Program-made: the position numbers and the translations under genes
The notes under the pieces: model-generated
Database searches by the model: none
Told to the model about the DNA's origin: nothing
What the model saw: the letters and a program-made list of their open reading frames with translations, nothing else
Shown: positions 7,018 through 12,396 of the stretch, in pieces
Layout: the number at the start of each line of letters is the position of its first letter
Numbering within the stretch: position 1 is the first letter of the stretch
Assembly: GCA_934098375.1 (NCBI GenBank)
Contig: CAKOOC010000028.1
Coordinates: forward strand, 1 to 13,412
Length of the DNA: 13,412 bases
Reading direction: 5' to 3'
From: an uncultured Bacilli bacterium
GTDB taxonomy: Bacteria > Bacillota_I > Bacilli_A > RF39 > UBA660

Positions 7018-7333
7018 CTTTTCCGTAAACTATTTTTTCTAAATTAGATAATCTTCTTAAAACATCAACATTTCCCGAACCCACTGTTCCACTATCATTG
7101 GCGGCATCTATTGCCATTTTAAGTTTGCGGTATTCCGCTTGAAGCTTTCTATTATCTTCAATTAAATTTACGTTGTCTTGTTCAAGTTTTTTTATTGTAC
7201 GTAAGAATTCGGTATAATCTCTAATTACCATATCAAGAAATTTATCTACTTCTTGCATACGATAACCTCTAGCATCAATTTTAAAATCATGTTCTAGAAT
7301 TTCCTGTGGAGTCAAATAATACTTATCATCCAT
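7013..7333 (-). CDS. gpsB: Cell division protein GpsB
   Basis: GpsB is a cytoplasmic coiled-coil adaptor of the DivIVA family that recruits penicillin-binding proteins to division and elongation sites. The 106-residue protein has the N-terminal DivIVA-like domain (ILEHDFKIDARGYRMQEVDK, 12-31, then FLDMVIRDY), with Tyr24, Asp30 and Asp34 equivalent to the known PBP-binding groove residues. A coiled coil covers about 35-78, followed by a Gly/Ser linker and the characteristic C-terminal trimerisation segment VLRRLSNLEKIVYG (91-104). ATG 7333 is chosen because AAGGTGG lies eight bases upstream; an in-frame GTG at 7345 is inside that site. rnpB begins on its stop codon. gpsB next to rnpB is also the Bacillus arrangement. 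Confidence 0.95.
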   Translation of the reverse strand: MDDKYYLTPQEILEHDFKIDARGYRMQEVDKFLDMVIRDYTEFLRTIKKLEQDNVNLIEDNRKLQAEYRKLKMAIDAANDSGTVGSGNVDVLRRLSNLEKIVYGKE

Positions 7334-7360
7334 CAAATTTACCACCTTCTTACTTAATAT

Positions 7361-7389
7361 ATTTTATTATTTGTTACTAGTTTTGTCAA
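7361..7389 (-). promoter_or_regulatory. Sigma-A-type promoter of gpsB-rnpB
   Basis: On the minus strand, a perfect TTGACA (7389-7384), a 17-base spacer and TAAAAT (7366-7361), about 28 bases upstream of the gpsB ATG. No convincing separate rnpB promoter is visible inside the end of gpsB, so this one probably also feeds rnpB. Confidence 0.85.
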
Positions 7390-7471
7390 GGCTATGCTTA
7401 ATTAAGATAAGATCATAATACACTATTGTATTTTCCGTTTTACTAATAAGTTTATTAAAAATATCGTTCAT
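7367..7471 (-). CDS. Possible 34-residue small ORF upstream of gpsB
   Basis: ATG 7471-7469 is preceded by GGTGAT four bases upstream and opens a 34-codon frame (MNDIFNKLISKTENTIVYYD, then a 14-residue basic tail) ending in TAA at 7367. The frame runs across the gpsB -35 element and ends beside the -10. I recognise no family. The 7334-7523 stretch otherwise holds only the gpsB promoter and leader. It may be a real small protein or chance. Confidence 0.3.
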   Translation of the reverse strand: MNDIFNKLISKTENTIVYYDLILIKHSLDKTSNK

Positions 7472-7523
7472 TTTTATCACCATTAATAGCATAGCACATA
7501 ATAAATTTTTATACTTAAATTCG

Positions 7524-9239
7524 TCAAATTATGCCAAAATATTTTAAAATAGAATTTGCTATCGTTTCCCCTATAAGTTTTTTATTTGTCATTATCCATG
7601 AAGCATCTTCTAAATTATCATGATGTGCAATTTCTACTAAAACTCCTAAAGGAACAAATCTTGTATTAACTTCTCCTAAAGATCCATTCGCATATTTAAC
7701 TCCTCTATTTTTAGTAGGATTATCTTTATCATAATATATACTAAATAAATCATTTTGAATAATATTACCTAAATCATAAGCTGCACACGATTCATCATTA
7801 ATCCATGTTTCAACTCCACTCGCTGTATGATCAGTACTTCCATTTGAATGCACTGCTAAATGCACATCTGCTCCATAAAATCTTGAATCAGCTGTCCACA
7901 AATTAATATTACCATTCGGATTATTCCTATAAACTTTAACACCCATTTCTTTTAAGCGAGCTTCAATATAATCTGATAAATCGTTCATCTCAGCCATTTC
8001 ATTAGTATAACCAACGCTTTTAACTCCTACATTACCACTTTGATTAGATGGACTTAAATAAACACGGTATTCTTTCTTATTACCAACATTTATATTATAC
8101 TCACTTACTAAACTATCATTTTTCTTCTTCTCTTTAATAACTGTTTTTAAAAGAACATTTTTCGTAACTTCAATTGGTTCTTCATATAAAATACCATTAT
8201 CTACTGGATTACTTCCATCCAAAGTATAATAAATCTTTCCATCTTTATTAGGATTATTAATAATAATTTTGCTACCACTTGAAACATATTTATAATTTAA
8301 ATTAATAAAAGCTGGCTTCAAAGTATCTTTTTCATTCATTTTAAAAGAAACTTCTGCTTCCTTAGTATAATTATCATAACCATCATAATATGCTTTTATT
8401 TTTATCTTATAAGTTTCACTTTTATTAAAAAACTCTGAACTAATAATAAATCTATGGTCGGATATCGCTGTTTCCTTAAGTAATAAATCTCCTTTGTAAA
8501 TTAGTACTACATACTTAGTCGCATTTTCTCCGCCTTCAAAATCTACAGTTACATCATTATAATCAAGTGTACTTCCTTCACTTGGCATTGTTATTTTCAA
8601 ATCACTAATCGGACTTAAATTATTATATAAATCAATTTCATTAACAACACTTTTGCCATTATAAATCTTAGCCGTTAATTTTTGATTAGAACCACTAAAT
8701 AATTTAGAAGATATAATATACTCATTACTATTTAATTTTTCCTTTTTTAAAACATAATTTCCATCATTAATTGTAATTAAATAATCCTTAGCCTTAATAT
8801 CTCCATCTATATTTAAATAATAATCAACATTATCTTCCAGAACCAAACTATTATTATTACTAAATGTTGGCTCATGATAAGTAAACACATAAGGATTTTT
8901 TACTGTTATACTATCATCTAATTCATCATAAGCAAAAATTACTAACATATATTCTTGATTATATTTTATATTCTTTAAATCTATATTTATATCATTATCA
9001 TAAAAAACATTATTATAAAACATATCTTTATTATCATTATTATATATTACTACTTCATAATATTTAGCTGCTTTTACTTTTTCAAATTTAATATGATATG
9101 ATGTACTAATATTATCTACACTAATAATACTAAAATTTTTTAAATAATTATCACTATTAATTAAAGATAGAGAAACTCCTATTGTTGTAATAACAAAAAC
9201 TATAACAATAAAAATTAAACTTATTAATGTCTTTCTCAT
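7524..9239 (-). CDS. Secreted/membrane-anchored N-acetylmuramoyl-L-alanine amidase with FN3-like and chitobiase C-terminal-type domains
   Basis: A peptidoglycan hydrolase that cleaves the muramoyl-L-alanine bond, acting outside the membrane. Order: an N-terminal hydrophobic signal/anchor (5-27), three beta-rich FN3-like modules (about 35-122, 130-205, 210-302), a chitobiase C-terminal-type module (KIYYTLDGSNP, 335-345, to about 385), and an Amidase_3-type catalytic domain (391-571). Candidate zinc and catalytic residues are Glu414, His464 (HLAVHSNG) and Glu536 (LVEIAHHDN). The usual first ligand motif DPGHGG is replaced by SPSNQ (396-400); from memory, similar SPSxQ forms occur in clostridial amidases, so this is not necessarily inactive. 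AGGAG lies three bases before the ATG. No clear terminator separates it from the gpsB region. Confidence 0.85.
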   Translation of the reverse strand: MRKTLISLIFIVIVFVITTIGVSLSLINSDNYLKNFSIISVDNISTSYHIKFEKVKAAKYYEVVIYNNDNKDMFYNNVFYDNDINIDLKNIKYNQEYMLVIFAYDELDDSITVKNPYVFTYHEPTFSNNNSLVLEDNVDYYLNIDGDIKAKDYLITINDGNYVLKKEKLNSNEYIISSKLFSGSNQKLTAKIYNGKSVVNEIDLYNNLSPISDLKITMPSEGSTLDYNDVTVDFEGGENATKYVVLIYKGDLLLKETAISDHRFIISSEFFNKSETYKIKIKAYYDGYDNYTKEAEVSFKMNEKDTLKPAFINLNYKYVSSGSKIIINNPNKDGKIYYTLDGSNPVDNGILYEEPIEVTKNVLLKTVIKEKKKNDSLVSEYNINVGNKKEYRVYLSPSNQSGNVGVKSVGYTNEMAEMNDLSDYIEARLKEMGVKVYRNNPNGNINLWTADSRFYGADVHLAVHSNGSTDHTASGVETWINDESCAAYDLGNIIQNDLFSIYYDKDNPTKNRGVKYANGSLGEVNTRFVPLGVLVEIAHHDNLEDASWIMTNKKLIGETIANSILKYFGII

Positions 9240-9262
9240 ATACTCCTCTTATTCTATTTAAT

Positions 9263-9268
9263 ATTATA
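9263..9268 (-). promoter_or_regulatory. Candidate -10 element for the amidase gene
   Basis: A perfect TATAAT on the minus strand, 23 bases before the amidase ATG and downstream of the preceding gene's terminator. The region 17 bases upstream is only T-rich, with no recognisable -35, so this is tentative. Confidence 0.35.
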
Positions 9269-9283
9269 ACTTATTTTTGAATT

Positions 9284-9304
9284 TAAAAAAAGACCATTTG
9301 GTCT
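9284..9304 (-). terminator. Terminator of the 204-residue hypothetical gene
   Basis: Minus-strand hairpin AGACCA / TGGTCT (9304-9291, two-base loop) followed directly by T6 (opposite 9290-9285). The stem overlaps the TAG stop (9305-9303) of the upstream gene. Confidence 0.75.
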
Positions 9305-9917
9305 AAATATATGGTTGCATTTGCTTTTCTGAAATTACCATTTTGTCCTTAATCTCTTGTAAAATATCAAATTTATTTTCTTTTTTAGCATCTTTTATAA
9401 TAAGTTCTATTAAAGTATGTAATTCTAAAAAAGATTGAGGATCATATGTAATTATTACATAATTTATTAAAGACCAAATTAACTCTCTTATTGATGCTTC
9501 GCTTTCTTCATCTAAATAATTTATAAAGTCACTAATATCTATAGCCTTTAATAATGATTCACTATCCTCACTTGCATAATAATTAAAAAATGTATCATCT
9601 AAGTAATTGTAATATTTTTGCATTTCTCCATTTGAACTTTTATTTTTAGAAAAACAAAATAAAGTTTCACTATTACGGGTATTTTTTCTTACATTTTCAT
9701 AATAATCATTTAAAGTCTTTCTAAACATCTTATAATAAAAATCTCTCAAACACTTAATAATTTCTAGTTTTTCTTTTTCACTCGAAGATTTTTTCTCTTT
9801 AAATTCATCATATGCTTGTTGATACTCATCAAATTTTAAAGCTGCTAACTGCACTTTTTTAGATAATCTTCTAGTTTCTTCTAAAACTGTCATTCTTTTT
9901 TGTAAAATATTTTCCAT
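9303..9917 (-). CDS. Hypothetical helical cytoplasmic protein, 204 residues
   Basis: I do not recognise this protein. It is highly charged and predicted mostly helical: an amphipathic, possibly coiled-coil N-terminus (about 1-60, rich in Lys/Glu), a Tyr/Phe-rich middle (DFYYKMFRKTLNDYYENVRK, 59-78), a polar insertion (80-100), and a C-terminal helical half with hydrophobic stretches at 143-158 and 163-175. There is no signal peptide, membrane helix, HTH or obvious catalytic motif. It is a single-gene unit with its own extended -10 promoter and terminator. GGGGG lies three bases before the ATG, inside a perfect inverted repeat that also contains the start codon, which suggests specific control. 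Codon and base use look like its neighbours. Confidence 0.8.
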   Translation of the reverse strand: MENILQKRMTVLEETRRLSKKVQLAALKFDEYQQAYDEFKEKKSSSEKEKLEIIKCLRDFYYKMFRKTLNDYYENVRKNTRNSETLFCFSKNKSSNGEMQKYYNYLDDTFFNYYASEDSESLLKAIDISDFINYLDEESEASIRELIWSLINYVIITYDPQSFLELHTLIELIIKDAKKENKFDILQEIKDKMVISEKQMQPYI

Positions 9918-9940
9918 AAATCCCCCAAAAGATTTATGGA
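9913..9940. repeat. 28-base interrupted palindrome over the start of the 204-residue gene
   Basis: TCCATAAATC (9913-9922) and GATTTATGGA (9931-9940) are perfect 10-base inverted arms around an 8-base spacer CCCCAAAA. On the minus strand it begins one base after the -10 element; the ribosome binding G-run is in the spacer and the ATG (9917-9915) is in the far arm. It could be an operator or, if transcribed whole, a translation-controlling hairpin. Confidence 0.65.
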
Positions 9941-9941
9941 T

Positions 9942-9970
9942 AGTATATCATATTAATATTGTTTTTTCCA
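9942..9970 (-). promoter_or_regulatory. Extended -10 promoter of the 204-residue gene
   Basis: On the minus strand, TGGAAA (9970-9965, four of six consensus bases), a 17-base spacer ending TGA, then TATACT (9947-9942); the TG gives an extended -10. The predicted start near 9935 gives a leader of under 20 bases and lies inside the palindrome. Confidence 0.6.
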
Positions 9971-9996
9971 TAAGAAAAGCTGGAATATCCCAGCTT
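9971..9996 (-). terminator. Terminator of the secreted surface protein gene
   Basis: Minus-strand hairpin with a 7-bp stem AAGCTGG (9996-9990) / CCAGCTT (9983-9977), a 6-base loop and the tail TTCTTA. It starts 9 bases after the stop codon at 10006. The T-run is modest. Confidence 0.65.
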
Positions 9997-10005
9997 GATT
10001 ATATT

Positions 10006-10827
10006 TTAAATATCTTGAAAAACTTCTTTTTTCTTTGTTACTCCAATTGTGATACCCGCAATAAGAATTATAGAAACAAGGGGAAGTAAATAATCTTCTA
10101 CTCCCGTTTTAACATTCTCGCTTGGGGTAGTTGGTTTTTCCGTTGTTGAAGTAGAAGGTCTTGTATTATTACATAAAATATATTTTTTATCGACAACTAC
10201 AACAGGTCTAATTCCACATTTAGGATTATCTGTAATACTAGTTAAATCTTTAAGTTGTAATGTAGCTAAAGTACCTTTTAAACTTGCATTATTTTCATCT
10301 AATGTAACACAGTAAACGCTGTCATTTCCTTCAGAAATACTTGTCCAATAATTATATACATCAGCAGAAACACCATCAAGTTTAGTTGGAGCTAAAAATG
10401 AATATTTTTCAGGAATTTCATATACTCCTGCACTATTTTTAGTAATACCTAATTTTGTTAAATCATCTTTTGATAAAATGCTTGCTGTTTCAACTCTCCA
10501 CTTAGCACCATCTTTACTAATTGCTTTATTTAGTACCTGATATGCAATTGATTCATTAAAGTTAACCGTCACATCATGACTATCGCCTGGATTCATTTCA
10601 TCATAAACAGTACTACTTCCTTCTAAAATACCATCATATATAAGTGTTACTGTTTGATCATTAGGGCCACTATCAGCAATTACATGAAAACCAACTCCAG
10701 GTTCTTCATCAGTAATAATACCAACTGAAACACTATCACCAACATAAAAACTTTCCTTAGTATCCATGGCTTTTACCCCAGCTGGAATAAGTAACATTGT
10801 TAAGAGCAACATCAACATTTTTTTCAT
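10006..10827 (-). CDS. Secreted surface protein with LPXTG-like (NVKTG) C-terminal anchor
   Basis: An exported protein of 273 residues. Signal peptide MKKMLMLLLTMLLIPAGVKA (1-20), with cleavage predicted after VKA. The first half has VGDSVSVGI and a FHVIADSGPNDQTVTLIYDG segment; the second half has a YWTSISEG...CGIRPVVVV pattern. Both resemble the DUF6273-type surface modules of gut Bacillota (my recollection, moderate certainty). A Pro/Thr/Ser linker (222-238) leads to NVKTG (238-242), a hydrophobic helix (247-263) and KKK: a sortase-signal layout with a non-LPXTG motif. ATG 10827 with GGAAG upstream gives the cleanest signal peptide; an in-frame GTG at 10833 is the alternative. It has its own promoter and terminator. 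Ligand or role is unknown. Confidence 0.75.
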   Translation of the reverse strand: MKKMLMLLLTMLLIPAGVKAMDTKESFYVGDSVSVGIITDEEPGVGFHVIADSGPNDQTVTLIYDGILEGSSTVYDEMNPGDSHDVTVNFNESIAYQVLNKAISKDGAKWRVETASILSKDDLTKLGITKNSAGVYEIPEKYSFLAPTKLDGVSADVYNYWTSISEGNDSVYCVTLDENNASLKGTLATLQLKDLTSITDNPKCGIRPVVVVDKKYILCNNTRPSTSTTEKPTTPSENVKTGVEDYLLPLVSIILIAGITIGVTKKKEVFQDI

Positions 10828-10869
10828 AAACACACTTCCATCCTTATTATTTTACCTTTATTTAAAATA

Positions 10870-10898
10870 AATATAACACATCTTAATAATTTTAACAA
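10870..10898 (-). promoter_or_regulatory. Promoter of the secreted surface protein gene
   Basis: On the minus strand, TTGTTA (10898-10893), a 17-base spacer ending TGT, then TATATT (10875-10870); the TG gives an extended -10. It lies about 43 bases before the ATG and diverges from the promoter of the membrane protein on the plus strand. Confidence 0.7.
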
Positions 10899-10927
10899 TA
10901 TTTTTTCTTTTAATTTACATCCTAATA

Positions 10928-10936
10928 TGATATTAT
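10928..10936 (+). promoter_or_regulatory. Extended -10 element for the VUT-like membrane protein gene
   Basis: TGATATTAT on the plus strand, 26 bases before the ATG. The -35 region (near 10908-10913) is only T-rich, so the extended -10 would carry the promoter. The AAGGTG ribosome binding site lies at 10951-10956. Confidence 0.5.
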
Positions 10937-10962
10937 TTATTTAAGAATAAAAGGTGTTTTAA

Positions 10963-11619
10963 ATGAAGAAAAAAATAAATAATACCAGTAGTATTTTAAT
11001 TATATTTTTAATATTATGCTACACTTTTCAAGGAAAAATTATTAATATTGCTCCTAGTTTAAATATTAGTATATCCTTATTATTATATCCTTTAACTTTT
11101 ATTTTAACCTTAATTATCTATCAAAAACATGGCATTTTAGAAAGTAAAAAATCCATTATTCTATCTGTCCTTTTATTATTTACTTACATTTTAATTTCCA
11201 GTTTATTATGTAACATAAGTAGTATTTCAAGTGAAAATGCTGTATCTGAAAGTTTAAGAAATGTTTTCACACCTCAAAATACCACTTTATATAATCTCCA
11301 TATTTATTATCCTAACATTTTAAACACTTTCTTATTTATTATTGTATATACTTTATCCCATTATATATTTATTGTCCTATATGATGGTATTAAAGATAAT
11401 TCAAATAAATACATTGGTCTTATTCTTTCTTTATTAATCGCATCTATTCTTGATCAAATTATGTATTTACCTATAACATGCATTCCTACTTTAGTAGATA
11501 AAACAATAACTATTACTGAACTTATAAAAATGTTAACCGCGAACTTCATTGTAATTATCTTTGCCTCAGTCATTATACTTTTTATATCACCCATTATATT
11601 AAGAGAAAATGAAAAATAG
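10963..11619 (+). CDS. Multi-pass membrane protein, probably a divergent VUT/YhhQ-like transporter
   Basis: A 218-residue integral membrane protein with about six hydrophobic segments (near 10-25, 34-53, 64-84, 121-140, 150-170, 190-212). The segment YPLTFILTLIIYQKHGILES (41-60), followed by KKS, recalls the PLTF-TD-SE-YGKKEA stretch of VUT/YhhQ (queuosine-precursor) transporters, and LSLLIASILDQIMYLPI recalls their second conserved region, in both spacing and order. The acidic residues usual in the first motif are missing, so the family call is tentative and substrate unknown. AAGGTG lies six bases before the ATG. It is transcribed alone, divergent from the surface protein gene, and ends in a terminator shared with the AlkD-like gene. 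Its TAG stop lies in the terminator arm. Confidence 0.65.
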   Translation: MKKKINNTSSILIIFLILCYTFQGKIINIAPSLNISISLLLYPLTFILTLIIYQKHGILESKKSIILSVLLLFTYILISSLLCNISSISSENAVSESLRNVFTPQNTTLYNLHIYYPNILNTFLFIIVYTLSHYIFIVLYDGIKDNSNKYIGLILSLLIASILDQIMYLPITCIPTLVDKTITITELIKMLTANFIVIIFASVIILFISPIILRENEK

Positions 11620-11665
11620 ACGTTAATGATGCCTCAAAGGATTTTATTTACGTCTATTTTTTTCT
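11612..11665. terminator. Bidirectional terminator with a TAG stop codon in each arm
   Basis: A perfect 12-bp inverted repeat: AAAAATAGACGT (11612-11623) and ACGTCTATTTTT (11650-11661), with a 26-base loop holding a small CCT/AGG mini-stem. The plus strand continues with T's (to 11663); the minus strand ends in ATTTTTCATTTTC. The left-arm TAG stops the plus-strand membrane protein gene and the right-arm CTA is the TAG of the minus-strand AlkD-like gene. Confidence 0.85.
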
Positions 11666-12358
11666 TCTTAATTTTAAATTTTTCTTACATTCATCACTTA
11701 CTCTATATGAATCACTTATTTTTGAAATAGTCTTATTAAGCACAAATTTATCTAAATACTTATCGCTTATTAAAACATCAACTAAATCAGGATAAAAAAT
11801 ATACATTTCACATATTAGCCAAGCAAGTGCCATATTTATATAATATTTATCGGATTTAACTTTCTTACAAATCTCTATTAATTTTAAGATATACTCATCT
11901 GTAATATAATAATTAAGAAGTATTACAAGTGCTAGTCTTACTTGATATTCATTATTAGTTTTTAACATTTTTAAAACAAAAGGATAAAAATGACTTCTTT
12001 CTTTTTTGATAAGTTTCATGACTTTTACGCTTCCATCACAAACTGCCCAGTCACTTATTTCCTTAGAAAAAAATTCTAAATACTTATCGTAAATATTTAT
12101 ATTTAAAGTATAACCAATAACTAGTCCTAGCATCATAGTTTCTTCAAAATATTCACCCTTATAATAATTGATGAAAGATTCCACATCACTTTTACTAATT
12201 TCCCTAGCTTTCTTTTTAAGTAAAGGCATCCTTACCCCAATCATTTCTTTCGTATTTGGTATAATTCCTTTATTAAACTCTAAATATTTTAAATCTTGCA
12301 ATCTCTTTAAATCATTTACGTAATTATCATATATTTCTTTGGTCCAAATATCTTTCAT
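11654..12358 (-). CDS. AlkD-like DNA alkylation repair protein (HEAT-repeat DNA glycosylase family)
   Basis: A member of the DNA alkylation repair (AlkC/AlkD) family, HEAT-like-repeat proteins that excise positively charged alkylated bases such as 3- and 7-alkylpurines. Typical motifs in the 234-residue form: GVRMPLLKKKAREI (41-54), YFEETMMLGLVIGY (70-83), ISDWAVCDGSVKVMK (101-115), YQVRLALVILLNYY (138-151), MALAWLICEMYIFYP (176-190), KTISKISDSYRVS (209-221). Trp104, Asp108, Arg141 and Trp180 fit the spacing of the Bacillus AlkD cleft residues Trp109, Asp113, Arg148 and Trp187. ATG 12358 is chosen over a TTG at 12373, which lies in the pnp terminator's T-run. No Shine-Dalgarno site is visible before either. 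Expression may depend on read-through from pnp or a leaderless transcript. Confidence 0.9.
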   Translation of the reverse strand: MKDIWTKEIYDNYVNDLKRLQDLKYLEFNKGIIPNTKEMIGVRMPLLKKKAREISKSDVESFINYYKGEYFEETMMLGLVIGYTLNINIYDKYLEFFSKEISDWAVCDGSVKVMKLIKKERSHFYPFVLKMLKTNNEYQVRLALVILLNYYITDEYILKLIEICKKVKSDKYYINMALAWLICEMYIFYPDLVDVLISDKYLDKFVLNKTISKISDSYRVSDECKKNLKLRRKK

Positions 12359-12371
12359 TTTTATAAATACC

Positions 12372-12396
12372 AAAAAAAGTGATTACTCACTTTTTT
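12372..12396 (-). terminator. Probable terminator of pnp
   Basis: Minus-strand AAAAAAGTGA (12396-12387) / TCACTTTTTT (12382-12373) with a 4-base loop, ending in T7 then GG. The pnp TAA (12385-12383) is in the loop. The G-C-containing core is only four base pairs, so termination may be partial, which would allow read-through into the AlkD-like gene. Confidence 0.55.

Noticed and set aside
7020..7060. Possible separate rnpB promoter in the last codons of gpsB (TTGATG with AATTTA, or TAGTTT).
   Set aside because: None gives a good -10 at an acceptable distance from the expected RNA 5' end.
7073..7090. CGAACCCACTGTTCC inside gpsB looks like a second SOS box.
   Set aside because: The spacer is five bases instead of four, the right half lacks the final G, and it lies inside coding sequence.
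7420..7436. Small inverted repeat AATACA-CTAT-TGTATT between the amidase gene and gpsB.
   Set aside because: Six AT-rich base pairs are expected by chance at this base composition, and there is no T-run in the direction needed to end the amidase gene.
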